Below are positions 11,886 through 26,900 of a stretch of DNA of 64,000 nt, piece after piece. Position numbers and translations under genes: made by a program. Numbering within the stretch: the first letter of the stretch is position 1; each line of letters begins with the position of its first letter. This stretch comes from Cristatella mucedo. Taxonomy: Eukaryota > Bryozoa > Phylactolaemata > Cristatellidae. Below the pieces are notes generated by a model that was given only the letters and a program-made list of their open reading frames with translations, did no database searches and was not told the origin of the DNA. The DNA lies in the NCBI GenBank assembly GCA_009760855.2, contig WPIO01000048.1, positions 1,813,001 to 1,877,000 of the forward strand. Reading direction: 5' to 3'.

Positions 11886-14800
11886 TTTATCTAACACAAA
11901 TATAAAATTACGCTGGTGACAATATTGAACAGCCTGATATGAGCACTGTGCCCATTGCAGAGGTGACATTGCTGTATGAACAAACGACGCGGTATTAGCT
12001 AGTATGATGGGCCTCTGCATGTCAAAATACTGTTGAATGCCAGTTCTTCATCGGTTGTTTGCTTGCAATGTTGCAAGTCTATGCGCACTTGAAAGATCTC
12101 AGATGTGCTAAAGAATCCTTGGGCTAACTTCAAGATAATAAAAATAAGCAAAATATTTTTGAATCGTGATTGAACAAGGCAAAATAACTAACGATAATTT
12201 AGAGTGTGCGATCCGCAGGGCATCGAAAAATTTGAAAGCAATTCTAGCATCAACTTAATTCAAGACACAAGTAAATGGTAACATTGATGGACTAAAACAA
12301 GCGTGGACTTCCTTCTGGTCTTCAGTGTGTGGATTTTGATTTAGGCCATTGAATTCCACGATCGACACCGACTTCTCTACTTTGAGTCGGCGTATGATTT
12401 TTACCGATCGATATTACCAGTAATATCTTAGAGTGTGACGAATTCAAAAAAGAATCTGAGTAGAACGGACTGAGTGACTCGAAGAGGCTTCTGTTTAGTC
12501 GTTCGCAGCTTTCTGGGCATTAGAAAGATTGAAAACTAAGAGCTATCATAAATCTTCAGGCTCTCATAAAGAACTCATCAAAGTGGGCTTCGTAATGGCA
12601 AAACATGAGGGAGAATTGTATTTTGGGCTTGTTCGTTGAAGCGACTAGCTGTATAGCCACAAGTCTAAGACATCATAATAATGTCTGAACCCTTTTGATT
12701 GTTTATTTATTTCTTTATTCAGAGTAAGTAAGTGTTAATTTAGATTCATTTGCTGTTCATTCAGACTAAATGTGAACCAGGAGGCTCGAGTCTGTCATGT
12801 TTCTCATCGGAAACTAGTTAATGTCCAGTTGTTCACTGTCCTGGTTGTGTAAGCGAAATTTGTTGGGAATGGTGGCATGCTAGCCATTTTCAATTCTTCT
12901 GAGGTATTAGTAACTGGGCAATAATATTTACTACTTATGAATTAAATTTATGTTACATTGCGAATAAGAGCTTCCACCTCAGGATTTACGTTGGTTTCGC
13001 TCCAGCTGTGGACAGAAATTGTGGCTGCTTAGGCGGCTACTTTATGGTCTCCAAAAATGAGCACTGAATTCAAAGTGCAATAACAGGCCCAGTACGCGCC
13101 GATGATTGGTTATTTACTTAAAAGAAACACTGGGCGTGGCGCTTTCTGATTCATCGCTAATATATCAATTAAAATCTGATGAATCAGGTACTGGACAGCT
13201 ATCGCTCTTGATCTTGGCCGACGCTTCAACTTCTCGCTTAACAGAATAATCAGTATTGCACCGCGCGCTGCCTGTTTGACAGCTCTGCAGCAGCAGCAGG
13301 GAGCCGCTCAGTTACGTTACAGCGTTCGACTCTTACAGCTTTAGCTGCTCCATCGCAATGCTGCCCAGGGAGGGAATCTCCATTAACCACAGACGCTTTG
13401 AGCTTGCTCATGACGATGACTTCACAATGGCGGCTCACTGCCGCTGGTGGGTATGCAGTTGCGGAGTTACTCTGCCAAGAAGGAATGCGACATAATGTGT
13501 ATTAATACGTTAATCCTCGAAGCCACATAGATTAAATGAGTGCACAGCAATTAAGTTTTGCTTAGTGCACTCAAAGCCCAAGCGGCTTCAGGTTCGCGCA
13601 AGGAAAAAACCAATGTTCAATGAGCACCATACAGAGACGTCGGTAGGGACCGTGCCTTCGCTCCTTGCGTATTTCCGCCGCATCCTTCCAGCTCTCGGGT
13701 AACATACTTTTGTGCACTATTTGTAGTTGCGTGCGCGTACTGTTGACATGTAAACAAGCTGAGAAAAAAACGCACACTAGAATGCGACCTAACTTAAGGT
13801 AATTGTTAGCTCAGTACGTACAGCTGCTAACGCAAAGCTCCGCACTCGAGCATTTACGCTTGCTCATGAGCATCACTTTTCTAGATGTTTTCCGTTTATT
13901 AGTTTTCAGGAGCTAGACTAATTTTAGACATAGGTTTTTCAAAAAAGAACAACGTACATCCACCAGAACGGAAGGAGCTCAGTTAGCATCGGTTAGATGG
14001 TGTCATTTGTAAATAGCAATGGAAAGGTGACCCTGATAGCGAAATTCATGTGGCCGCCTCCGCGAAGCCGAGCCGGCAGCGGCAGGCAGCGTCTACTGAG
14101 CAATAGTGACGCAATCGTAATGACTTTGCTGCGAGTAGTTGGCAACTACTCGGGAGCATGCAGCTTCCAAGAATTTGTACAACCACGCGGATGGTGCAGT
14201 GCCAAAAACTGAAAATGCAGAAACAACTGCACCGAAGATTTCCAATTAGCTGGACTACATGAGCTGCTGCCTTCGCAGACACAAGCCTTAAAACATTGTG
14301 ACCGGCGGGCACTGAGCATATTTCAAATTATTGCAAACGCATTTAAGTACTTTCATCTTAGCCAGTGTAGGTAAGCCGAAGCAGAAAATTTGTATGCACA
14401 TATTTTCTCTCCGTTAATACTCTCGAGCTGTGATAATTGAAATTACATTTGCATGCAATGCGATGAGGCCCTAAGTTTTAAAACGCCCACCAGACAAAAG
14501 CACTTGAAAATAAGGATTTTATCGCCGTGCCTTGAGTAATAATTACAATTATTGTCCATGAAATAGTCAAGTCTACAAAGGCTAAAACGATATATTGAAA
14601 TCAGGGTCCTGTACGGCTCTCTAGCGCACGGCTATGATAAACAAATACTCATGCTACGAATGTAAAGATCCATCTAAATCAAGATGACAAATTGTGAGCT
14701 AAAAGTCGCGAAAGAGGCAAATCTTCACAAAGTAAGCAAGCGCGCTCCTCAAAAAGATGGCAGAATCGTAATAAATATTCTGCTAAACGACGCTAATGCG

Positions 14801-14903
14801 GATTGATTGATATCGCTTATGGAGCTAAAAATCTCACGACACAGCCGTAATCAACTAACGAACGGACTCAAGAGACACATAATACTGCATTCGTGCGTTA
14901 TAG

Positions 14904-17900
14904 GTAGAACATCGAGCGCCAGCACTGATGAGCTTCTAACTGCCACAAAAGAAACGAACTCAGCGGACACTTCAACATTAACGGCGAGCGGAACTACTTG
15001 TGCAAAAACCCAGCAAGCGTCTACCAGAGTAGATCCTTCGACTTCCAGCACTGAAACGACTACATCAGCCACTGGTAATGCATCTATGTCAGGATTGCCG
15101 ACAGAAATTGGGACGACCTTAAGCGAATCTGCATCGACTCTGGCGACGAGTTTTGAGTATCAGAGCTCTAGCAGAATTTCCAGCTCCATTGCAGGAACTT
15201 TCAACTCGGCTACCACACCGTCGTCCGAAGAAAGTTCAAAAACTACGTCAACGGAAACATTAGTAGAAAAGACGTCCCCATCTACTTGTGCAGTCGCTAT
15301 AGATGTATCTGTGATCAGCAGCACAGAGCCTTCGACTTCCACCACTCAAACGAGTACATCAGTAACGGGAGAGGCCACCACGTCAGGATTTCCGTCAGAT
15401 AACGTGACGACCCTAAGCAAAGCTACGTCAATCCTTGTGACAAATTTTGATCACCAGAGCTCTGGCACAATATTGAGCTCCGTTGCAGGACTTCTCCACT
15501 CGGGTACGACATCACCGCCAGAAGAAATTTCAAGAATTACTTCAACGGAAACGTCAGTCGAAACGACGTCCCCAGCTACTTATGCGCTCACAACGGATGA
15601 ATCTATGACCAACAGCACCGAGCCTTCAACTCCCAACACACAAACGAGTGCATCAGTGACTAGTGAGGCGACCCCGTCAGGACTTCCGTCAGAAAATGGG
15701 ACCACCTTAAGCAAAGCTGCATCGACTCTGGCGATAAATATCGATTATCAGAACTCTGACATGATCTCGAGCACTATTGCAAGACCTCTTGACTCGGGTA
15801 TCACATCACCGTCCACGGAAACTTTCAAAAATTACGTCAACGGAAACGTTACTCGAAGCCGCATTCCCGTCTACTTATGCAGTCGTTAACAATGCGTCTA
15901 CGACCACCACCGCCGAGCTAAACACTTCCAACACTCACACGAGTACGCCAGTGACAGATGAGGCATCGGCATCAGGATTTCCGTCAGACAATGTGACCAA
16001 CTTTAGCCAATTTAAGTCAACTCTGGAAACTTCAATCGAATCTCAGAGCACTGGCACCATCTCGAGCTCCATTGCAGGACTTCTCTCCTCGACGTCCGCG
16101 TCACCGTCAGAAGAAAGTTCAAAAACTACGTCAACAGAAACATTAGTAATAACGGCGTCCCCATCTACTTATGCAGTCGCTATGGATGTATCTGTGATCA
16201 GCAGCACAGAGCCTTCGACTTCCACCACTCAAACGAGTACATCAGTAACGGGAGAGGCCACCACGTCAGGATTTCCGTCAGATAACGTGACGACCCTAAG
16301 CAAAGCTACGTCAATCCTTGTGACAAATTTTGATCACCAGAGCTCTGGCACAATATTGAGCTCCGTTGCAGGACTTCTCCACTCGGGTACGACATCACCG
16401 CCAGAAGAAATTTCAAGAATTACTTCAACGGAAACGTCAGTCGAAACGACGTCCCCAGCTACTTATGCGCTCACAACGGATGAATCTATGACCAACAGCA
16501 CCGAGCCTTCAACTCCCAACACACAAACGAGTGCATCAGTGACTAGTGAGGCGACCCCGTCAGGACTTCCGTCAGAAAATGGGACCACCTTAAGCAAAGC
16601 TGCATCGACTCTGGCGATAAATATCGATTATCAGAACTCTGACATGATCTCGAGCACTATTGCAAGACCTCTTGACTCGGGTATCACATCACCGTCCACG
16701 GAAACTTCAAAAATTACGTCAACGGAAACGTTACTCGAAGCCGCATTCCCGTCTACTTATGCAGTCGTTAACAATGCGTCTACGACCACCACCGCCGAGC
16801 TAAACACTTCCAACACTCACACGAGTACGCCAGTGACAGATGAGGCATCGGCATCAGGATTTCCGTCAGACAATGTGACCAACTTTAGCCAATTTAAGTC
16901 AACTCTGGAAACTTCAATCGAATCTCAGAGCACTGGCACCATCTCGAGCTCCATTGCAGGACTTCTCTCCTCGACGTCCGCGTCACCGTCAGAAGAAAGT
17001 TCAAAAACTACGTCAACAGAAACATTAGTAATAACGGCGTCCCCATCTACTTATGCAGTCGCTATGGATGTATCTGTGATCAGCAGCACAGAGCCTTCGA
17101 CTTCCACCACTCAAACGAGTACATCAGTAACGGGAGAGGCCACCACGTCAGGATTTCCGTCAGATAACGTGACGACCCTAAGCAAAGCTACGTCAATCCT
17201 TGTGACAAATTTTGATCACCAGAGCTCTGGCACAATATTGAGCTCCGTTGCAGGACTTCTCCACTCGGGTACGACATCACCGCCAGAAGAAATTTCAAGA
17301 ATTACTTCAACGGAAACGTCAGTCGAAACGACGTCCCCAGCTACTTATGCGCTCACAACGGATGAATCTATGACCAACAGCACCGAGCCTTCAACTCCCA
17401 ACACACAAACGAGTGCATCAGTGACTAGTGAGGCGACCCCGTCAGGACTTCCGTCAGAAAATGGGACCACCTTAAGCAAAGCTGCATCGACTCTGGCGAT
17501 AAATATCGATTATCAGAACTCTGACATGATCTCGAGCACTATTGCAAGACCTCTTGACTCGGGTATCACATCACCGTCCACGGAAACTTCAAAAATTACG
17601 TCAACGGAAACGTTACTCGAAGCCGCATTCCCGTCTACTTATGCAGTCGTTAACAATGCGTCTACGACCACCACCGCCGAGCTAAACACTTCCAACACTC
17701 ACACGAGTACGCCAGTGACAGATGAGGCATCGGCATCAGGATTTCCGTCAGACAATGTGACCAACTTTAGCCAATTTAAGTCAACTCTGGAAACTTCAAT
17801 CGAATCTCAGAGCACTGGCACCATCTCGAGCTCCATTGCAGGACTTCTCTCCTCGACGTCCGCGTCACCGTCAGAAGAAAGTTCAAAAACTACGTCAACA

Positions 17901-20900
17901 GAAACATTAGTAATAACGGCGTCCCCATCTACTTATGCAGTCGCTATGGATGTATCTGTGATCAGCAGCACAGAGCCTTCGACTTCCACCACTCAAACGA
18001 GTACATCAGTAACGGGAGAGGCCACCACGTCAGGATTTCCGTCAGATAACGTGACGACCCTAAGCAAAGCTACGTCAATCCTTGTGACAAATTTTGATCA
18101 CCAGAGCTCTGGCACAATATTGAGCTCCGTTGCAGGACTTCTCCACTCGGGTACGACATCACCGCCAGAAGAAATTTCAAGAATTACTTCAACGGAAACG
18201 TCAGTCGAAAACGACGTCCCCAGCTACTTATGCGCTCACAACGGATGAATCTATGACCAACAGCACCGAGCCTTCAACTCCCAACACACAAACGAGTGCA
18301 TCAGTGACTAGTGAGGCGACCCCGTCAGGACTTCCGTCAGAAAATGGGACCACCTTAAGCAAAGCTGCATCGACTCTGGCGATAAATATCGATTATCAGA
18401 ACTCTGACATGATCTCGAGCACTATTGCAAGACCTCTTGACTCGGGTATCACATCACCGTCCACGGAAACTTCAAAAATTACGTCAACGGAAACGTTACT
18501 CGAAGCCGCATTCCCGTCTACTTATGCAGTCGTTAACAATGCGTCTACGACCACCACCGCCGAGCTAAACACTTCCAACACTCACACGAGTACGCCAGTG
18601 ACAGATGAGGCATCGGCATCAGGATTTCCGTCAGACAATGTGACCAACTTTAGCCAATTTAAGTCAACTCTGGAAACTTCAATCGAATCTCAGAGCACTG
18701 GCACCATCTCGAGCTCCATTGCAGGACTTCTCTCCTCGACGTCCGCGTCACCGTCAGAAGAAAGTTCAAAAACTACGTCAACAGAAACATTAGTAATAAC
18801 GGCGTCCCCATCTACTTATGCAGTCGCTATGGATGTATCTGTGATCAGCAGCACAGAGCCTTCGACTTCCACCACTCAAACGAGTACATCAGTAACGGGA
18901 GAGGCCACCACGTCAGGATTTCCGTCAGATAACGTGACGACCCTAAGCAAAGCTACGTCAATCCTTGTGACAAATTTTGATCACCAGAGCTCTGGCACAA
19001 TATTGAGCTCCGTTGCAGGACTTCTCCACTCGGGTACGACATCACCGCCAGAAGAAATTTCAAGAATTACTTCAACGGAAACGTCAGTCGAAACGACGTC
19101 CCCAGCTACTTATGCGCTCACAACGGATGAATCTATGACCAACAGCACCGAGCCTTCAACTCCCAACACACAAACGAGTGCATCAGTGACTAGTGAGGCG
19201 ACCCCGTCAGGACTTCCGTCAGAAAATGGGACCACCTTAAGCAAAGCTGCATCGACTCTGGCGATAAATATCGATTATCAGAACTCTGACATGATCTCGA
19301 GCACTATTGCAAGACCTCTTGACTCGGGTATCACATCACCGTCCACGGAAACTTCAAAAATTACGTCAACGGAAACGTTACTCGAAGCCGCATTCCCGTC
19401 TACTTATGCAGTCGTTAACAATGCGTCTACGACCACCACCGCCGAGCTAAACACTTCCAACACTCACACGAGTACGCCAGTGACAGATGAGGCATCGGCA
19501 TCAGGATTTCCGTCAGACAATGTGACCAACTTTAGCCAATTTAAGTCAACTCTGGAAACTTCAATCGAATCTCAGAGCACTGGCACCATCTCGAGCTCCA
19601 TTGCAGGACTTCTCTCCTCGACGTCCGCGTCACCGTCAGAAGAAAGTTCAAAAACTACGTCAACAGAAACATTAGTAATAACGGCGTCCCCATCTACTTA
19701 TGCAGTCGCTATGGATGTATCTGTGATCAGCAGCACAGAGCCTTCGACTTCCACCACTCAAACGAGTACATCAGTAACGGGAGAGGCCACCACGTCAGGA
19801 TTTCCGTCAGATAACGTGACGACCCTAAGCAAAGCTACGTCAATCCTTGTGACAAATTTTGATCACCAGAGCTCTGGCACAATATTGAGCTCCGTTGCAG
19901 GACTTCTCCACTCGGGTACGACATCACCGCCAGAAGAAATTTCAAGAATTACTTCAACGGAAACGTCAGTCGAAACGACGTCCCCAGCTACTTATGCGCT
20001 CACAACGGATGAATCTATGACCAACAGCACCGAGCCTTCAACTCCCAACACACAAACGAGTGCATCAGTGACTAGTGAGGCGACCCCGTCAGGACTTCCG
20101 TCAGAAAATGGGACCACCTTAAGCAAAGCTGCATCGACTCTGGCGATAAATATCGATTATCAGAACTCTGACATGATCTCGAGCACTATTGCAAGACCTC
20201 TTGACTCGGGTATCACATCACCGTCCACGGAAACTTCAAAAATTACGTCAACGGAAACGTTACTCGAAGCCGCATTCCCGTCTACTTATGCAGTCGTTAA
20301 CAATGCGTCTACGACCACCACCGCCGAGCTAAACACTTCCAACACTCACACGAGTACGCCAGTGACAGATGAGGCATCGGCATCAGGATTTCCGTCAGAC
20401 AATGTGACCAACTTTAGCCAATTTAAGTCAACTCTGGAAACTTCAATCGAATCTCAGAGCACTGGCACCATCTCGAGCTCCATTGCAGGACTTCTCTCCT
20501 CGACGTCCGCGTCACCGTCAGAAGAAAGTTCAAAAACTACGTCAACAGAAACATTAGTAATAACGGCGTCCCCATACTACTTATGCAGTCGCTATGGATG
20601 TATCTGTGATCAGCAGCACAGAGCCTTCGACTTCCACCACTCAAACGAGTACATCAGTAACGGGAGAGGCCACCACGTCAGGATTTCCGTCAGATAACGT
20701 GACGACCCTAAGCAAAGCTACGTCAATCCTTGTGACAAATTTTGATCACCAGAGCTCTGGCACAATATTGAGCTCCGTTGCAGGACTTCTCCACTCGGGT
20801 ACGACATCACCGCCAGAAGAAATTTCAAGAATTACTTCAACGGAAACGTCAGTCGAAACGACGTCCCCAGCTACTTATGCGCTCACAACGGATGAATCTA

Positions 20901-23900
20901 TGACCAACAGCACCGAGCCTTCAACTCCCAACACACAAACGAGTGCATCAGTGACTAGTGAGGCGACCCCGTCAGGACTTCCGTCAGAAAATGGGACCAC
21001 CTTAAGCAAAGCTGCATCGACTCTGGCGATAAATATCGATTATCAGAACTCTGACATGATCTCGAGCACTATTGCAAGACCTCTTGACTCGGGTATCACA
21101 TCACCGTCCACGGAAACTTCAAAAATTACGTCAACGGAAACGTTACTCGAAGCCGCATTCCCGTCTACTTATGCAGTCGTTAACAATGCGTCTACGACCA
21201 CCACCGCCGAGCTAAACACTTCCAACACTCACACGAGTACGCCAGTGACAGATGAGGCATCGGCATCAGGATTTCCGTCAGACAATGTGACCAACTTTAG
21301 CCAATTTAAGTCAACTCTGGAAACTTCAATCGAATCTCAGAGCACTGGCACCATCTCGAGCTCCATTGCAGGACTTCTCTCCTCGACGTCCGCGTCACCG
21401 TCAGAAGAAAGTTCAAAAAAAACTACGTCAACAGAAACATTAGTAATAACGGCGTCCCCATCTACTTATGCAGTCGCTATGGATGTATCTGTGATCAGCA
21501 GCACAGAGCCTTCGACTTCCACCACTCAAACGAGTACATCAGTAACGGGAGAGGCCACCACGTCAGGATTTCCGTCAGATAACGTGACGACCCTAAGCAA
21601 AGCTACGTCAATCCTTGTGACAAATTTTGATCACCAGAGCTCTGGCACAATATTGAGCTCCGTTGCAGGACTTCTCCACTCGGGTACGACATCACCGCCA
21701 GAAGAAATTTCAAGAATTACTTCAACGGAAACGTCAGTCGAAACGACGTCCCCAGCTACTTATGCGCTCACAACGGATGAATCTATGACCAACAGCACCG
21801 AGCCTTCAACTCCCAACACACAAACGAGTGCATCAGTGACTAGTGAGGCGACCCCGTCAGGACTTCCGTCAGAAAATGGGACCACCTTAAGCAAAGCTGC
21901 ATCGACTCTGGCGATAAATATCGATTATCAGAACTCTGACATGATCTCGAGCACTATTGCAAGACCTCTTGACTCGGGTATCACATCACCGTCCACGGAA
22001 ACTTCAAAAATTACGTCAACGGAAACGTTACTCGAAGCCGCATTCCCGTCTACTTATGCAGTCGTTAACAATGCGTCTACGACCACCACCGCCGAGCTAA
22101 ACACTTCCAACACTCACACGAGTACGCCAGTGACAGATGAGGCATCGGCATCAGGATTTCCGTCAGACAATGTGACCAACTTTAGCCAATTTAAGTCAAC
22201 TCTGGAAACTTCAATCGAATCTCAGAGCACTGGCACCATCTCGAGCTCCATTGCAGGACTTCTCTCCTCGACGTCCGCGTCACCGTCAGAAGAAAGTTCA
22301 AAAACTACGTCAACAGAAACATTAGTAATAACGGCGTCCCCATCTACTTATGCAGTCGCTATGGATGTATCTGTGATCAGCAGCACAGAGCCTTCGACTT
22401 CCACCACTCAAACGAGTACATCAGTAACGGGAGAGGCCACCACGTCAGGATTTCCGTCAGATAACGTGACGACCCTAAGCAAAGCTACGTCAATCCTTGT
22501 GACAAATTTTGATCACCAGAGCTCTGGCACAATATTGAGCTCCGTTGCAGGACTTCTCCACTCGGGTACGACATCACCGCCAGAAGAAATTTCAAGAATT
22601 ACTTCAACGGAAACGTCAGTCGAAACGACGTCCCCAGCTACTTATGCGCTCACAACGGATGAATCTATGACCAACAGCACCGAGCCTTCAACTCCCAACA
22701 CACAAACGAGTGCATCAGTGACTAGTGAGGCGACCCCGTCAGGACTTCCGTCAGAAAATGGGACCACCTTAAGCAAAGCTGCATCGACTCTGGCGATAAA
22801 TATCGATTATCAGAACTCTGACATGATCTCGAGCACTATTGCAAGACCTCTTGACTCGGGTATCACATCACCGTCCACGGAAACTTCAAAAATTACGTCA
22901 ACGGAAACGTTACTCGAAGCCGCATTCCCGTCTACTTATGCAGTCGTTAACAATGCGTCTACGACCACCACCGCCGAGCTAAACACTTCCAACACTCACA
23001 CGAGTACGCCAGTGACAGATGAGGCATCGGCATCAGGATTTCCGTCAGACAATGTGACCAACTTTAGCCAATTTAAGTCAACTCTGGAAACTTCAATCGA
23101 ATCTCAGAGCACTGGCACCATCTCGAGCTCCATTGCAGGACTTCTCTCCTCGACGTCCGCGTCACCGTCAGAAGAAAGTTCAAAAACTACGTCATCGGAA
23201 ATGCCTGTTGAAATGACGTTCCCGTCTACTTATGTAGTCACTTTGAATTCATCTATAATCACCAGCACTGCGCCTGTGACTTTCAACACTCAAACGAGTA
23301 CATCAGTAATGGGTAAGGAGACCACAACAGAATTTCTGTCAGACAACGTGACCACCTTAAGCAAAGCTTCGTCTACTCGGGTGACAAATTTTGATTATCG
23401 AAGCTTTGGCCCAACCTCGAACACCTTCGCAGGACTTCTCAACTTGGACACCACATCACCGTCTAAAGGAATTTCAAAAACTACGCCGACAGAAACGTCA
23501 ATCGAAACGATGTCCCTATCAACTTATGCAGTCGCTACGAATGTATCTATGATAACCATTACAGAGCCTTCGACCTCCAACGGTCAAATGAATATATCAG
23601 CAAAGGGGGATGCAACCCCGTCTGGCTTGCCGTCAGAAAATTTGACCACCTTGAGCAAAGATACATCAACTCTGGTGACGAATGTTGATTATCAGAGCAC
23701 GGACACATTCTCAAGCTCCATAGCAGGACTTCGGAACTCGACTAATACAGCAAGGTCCACAGAAAGTACGCAGATTACCTTAACGGGCACAATAGTTGGA
23801 ACGACATCCCCATCTGCCACCACATCAGTTGCTTTGATAGGATCTACCTTCCCGAAGACAGAGCCTTCGATTGCCAACACTCAAACGAGGACAATCGTGG

Positions 23901-26900
23901 CTGAGTTAGCATCCACGTCAGAACTTATCTCAACAGATGAAACGACCTTAAGTCCAGCGACTTTAACTCATGGAACAATTATCGGTCCTCAGACCATTGG
24001 TAGCACCTCGAGCTCTATTTCTGGATTACTCAGCATGACGGCGGCATCACCGTCTGCCAACATGTATTCAACTGAAGCGACGTCCTTGCCGTTGACAACA
24101 TTGGCTCAGGAGACGACCGACACGAATGTTCCAACAGCCGTACCAACACTGCCGATAACATCTCCGTCGAGCAGCTCGAACCGTTCATCACTTACTCTAA
24201 CAACGGGCCTGCCATCGCTTACACAAGAAATCTCGACGCCTTCAGCAGCCTCAGCAGCACCGACGCCATCAGCGCAACCTCCGGCTTCCATGTTATCTTC
24301 AACTACAGAATTTGGTGCGGAATCCTCTGCCTACATCGCTACTCATTCAGCACTCGCCAACAACTGGACGATACAGGTGACATCGACTCTTGTGTCCACG
24401 TCTCAAGCTCAGTCAATAACTGTGATGTCACCCGCAACAGCGTCAGCAGCAGCTGAAACAATCGGTATCATCTACAGCTCCGTGTCCGTCGCAGGGTCAG
24501 CGAGCGCAATCCAGGAAGCGATACCAACATTAACATCCAATACTGTATCAGCAATTCTCACTGGTCCGACACATTTGTCATCGGAAACAGCCGCCCAGAC
24601 GTCGCCTTTTGCTACTGCTACTGAAACAACGCCATTCTCCTCGATCGCTGCAACGGTGTTGGTTTCTTCTTTGCAAAACTCAACCACGACGACTCAAGTT
24701 ACTCAAGAAGAATTAACGTCCACAGAAGCCTTCGTAGAGACAGCGCCCCCGTCGACTCAGCCCGTCGCTACGAATGCATCCGTTTTTACATCCACATCAG
24801 CGTCGACGTCAGAAATTTCGTCGACATTTATGACAACCTTAAGTACAACCACGTCATTTCTAGGGACGAACATTAGTACTCAGACCATCGGTACATTTTC
24901 GAGCTCTATTTCTGGAATACCAAACTTAACGGCGGCATCACTGTCTGCTAACATGTACACAGCTGAAGTAACCTCCACGTCACTGTCATCATTCGCAAAG
25001 ACAAACGACACGATCGTTCCTACAGCCGCACAAACACCGACGATCACACCTCCATCGAGCAGTGTTGGCCTTTCGTCGTTGGATCTGCCACAAAACGATT
25101 CTGCAATTATACAGGACATCTTGACGTCTTTAGCAAGCTCAGAAGCACCGACGTCAACACCGACACCTCCGGTTTCCACGTCATCTTCAACTACGCCAAA
25201 TACTATTGAAATGATTGCCGACAGTGCGACTGACGCAGCACTCGCAAAAATCTCGACAATGCAGGCGACGTCGCCTGCAGTGTCGACGTCTCCAGCTCAA
25301 TCGACGGCTGTAACTTTGTCCGTGCCCACATCAGCACCAGCAGCTGAAACAAGCGGCAACGTCTACAGTTCTGTGTCTGTCAGAGGATTAACGAGTGCAA
25401 ACCAGACAGTCACACCCACCCTGACGTTCAGTACTGTATCATCTATCGTCACTGGTCCCACACAGTTGTCATCAGCAACAGCCGCACAAACGTCGTCTTT
25501 CGCTAGTGCAACGGGAACATTGTTATCCTCCTCGACGTCAGCTACAGAGTTGGTTCCCGCGTTACTATCCTCTAACACGGCAACTCAAGTTACTGAGAGA
25601 TCAACGTCAACCGAAACCTCTGAACAACCAGCGTCCCCGTCGACTCATCCAGTCTTTACAGACGCATCCGTTATTCCATCCACAGTGCAGTCGACTTCCA
25701 GCAGTCGAACGAGTGCGTCCGCGGCCGAGTCACCATCCACGTCAGGGCTTTCGTCGACTGTTGTGACAAATTTAAGTACAGCGAGGTCATCTCTAGGGAC
25801 GAACACCGATGGTCAGAGCATCGGTACGACCTCGAGCTCTGTTTCGGCAATACTCGACTTGACGGCTGCATCATCGTCTGCCAGCAGATATGCGACGGAA
25901 GCCACCTCCTCCTCGCTTTCATCGATCCCCACGAAGAACTACACGACTGTGCCCTCAGCCGTACTGACACCGATGATCACACCATTGTCGACTAGCACAG
26001 ACCTTTCATCCTTGCCTCAAACGACGAAGACGTCACTGCCTATGCAAGAAATCTCGACGCCATCAGCAGCTCCAGCAGCACCGACGTCGTCAGTGCCACT
26101 TCAGGCTTACACGTCACCTTTAACGACGTCATTTGCTGCGGAATCGCCTGCCAACACTGCAACTTATTCAGCAACCTCCAAAGCCTCGACGATACAGGTG
26201 ACGTCGCCCGTTGAGTACACGTCTCAAGCTCAGTCGACGGCTGTGACTTCATCTGTGACCACGTCAGCGCGAGCAGTTGAAACAAGCGGCAACGTCTATA
26301 GCTCTGCGTCCGTCGCAGGGTCAACGAATGCAAACGAGGTAGTCACACCAGCTTTGACGTCCCGTACAGTATCCGCAATCGTCAGTAGTCCAACACAGTT
26401 GCCATCAGCAACAGCCGCACAAACGTCGTCTTTCGCTAGTGCAACGGGAACATTGTTATCCTCCTCGACGTCAGCTACAGAGTTGGTTCCCGCGTTACTA
26501 TCCTCTAACACGGCAACTCAAGTTACTGAGAGATCAACGTCAACCGAAACCTCTGAACAACCAGCGTCCCCGTCGACTCATCCAGTCTTTACAGACGCAT
26601 CCGTTATTCCATCCACAGTGCAGTCGACTTCCAGCAGTCGAACGAGTGCGTCCGCGGCCGAGTCACCATCCACGTCAGGGCTTTCGTCGACTGTTGTGAC
26701 AAATTTTTAAGTACAGCGAGGTCATCTCTAGGGACGAACACCGATGGTCAGAGCATCGGTACGACCTCGAGCTCTGTTTCGGCAATACTCGACTTGACGG
26801 CTGCATCATCGTCTGCCAGCAGATATGCGACGGAAGCCACCTCCTCCTCGCTTTCATCGATCCCCACGAAGAACTACACGACTGTGCCCTCAGCCGTACT

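Larger units (their letters stand above)
2443..14903 (+). other. very long intron (12.5 kb) before the mucin exon
   Basis: Begins gtaaga after the exon at 2442 and ends tatag before 14904. It holds a LINE copy (2655-3290), (GA)n and (CT)n tracts, a second LINE-family relic (6540-6780), an 89-bp tandem duplication (7551-7728) and an A/C-rich CCTAAA-bearing stretch. The parts 8160-9710, 10175-11690 and 11890-14900 are largely featureless and AT-leaning. I did not find further convincing exons, but very short ones could be hidden here. Confidence 0.5.
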
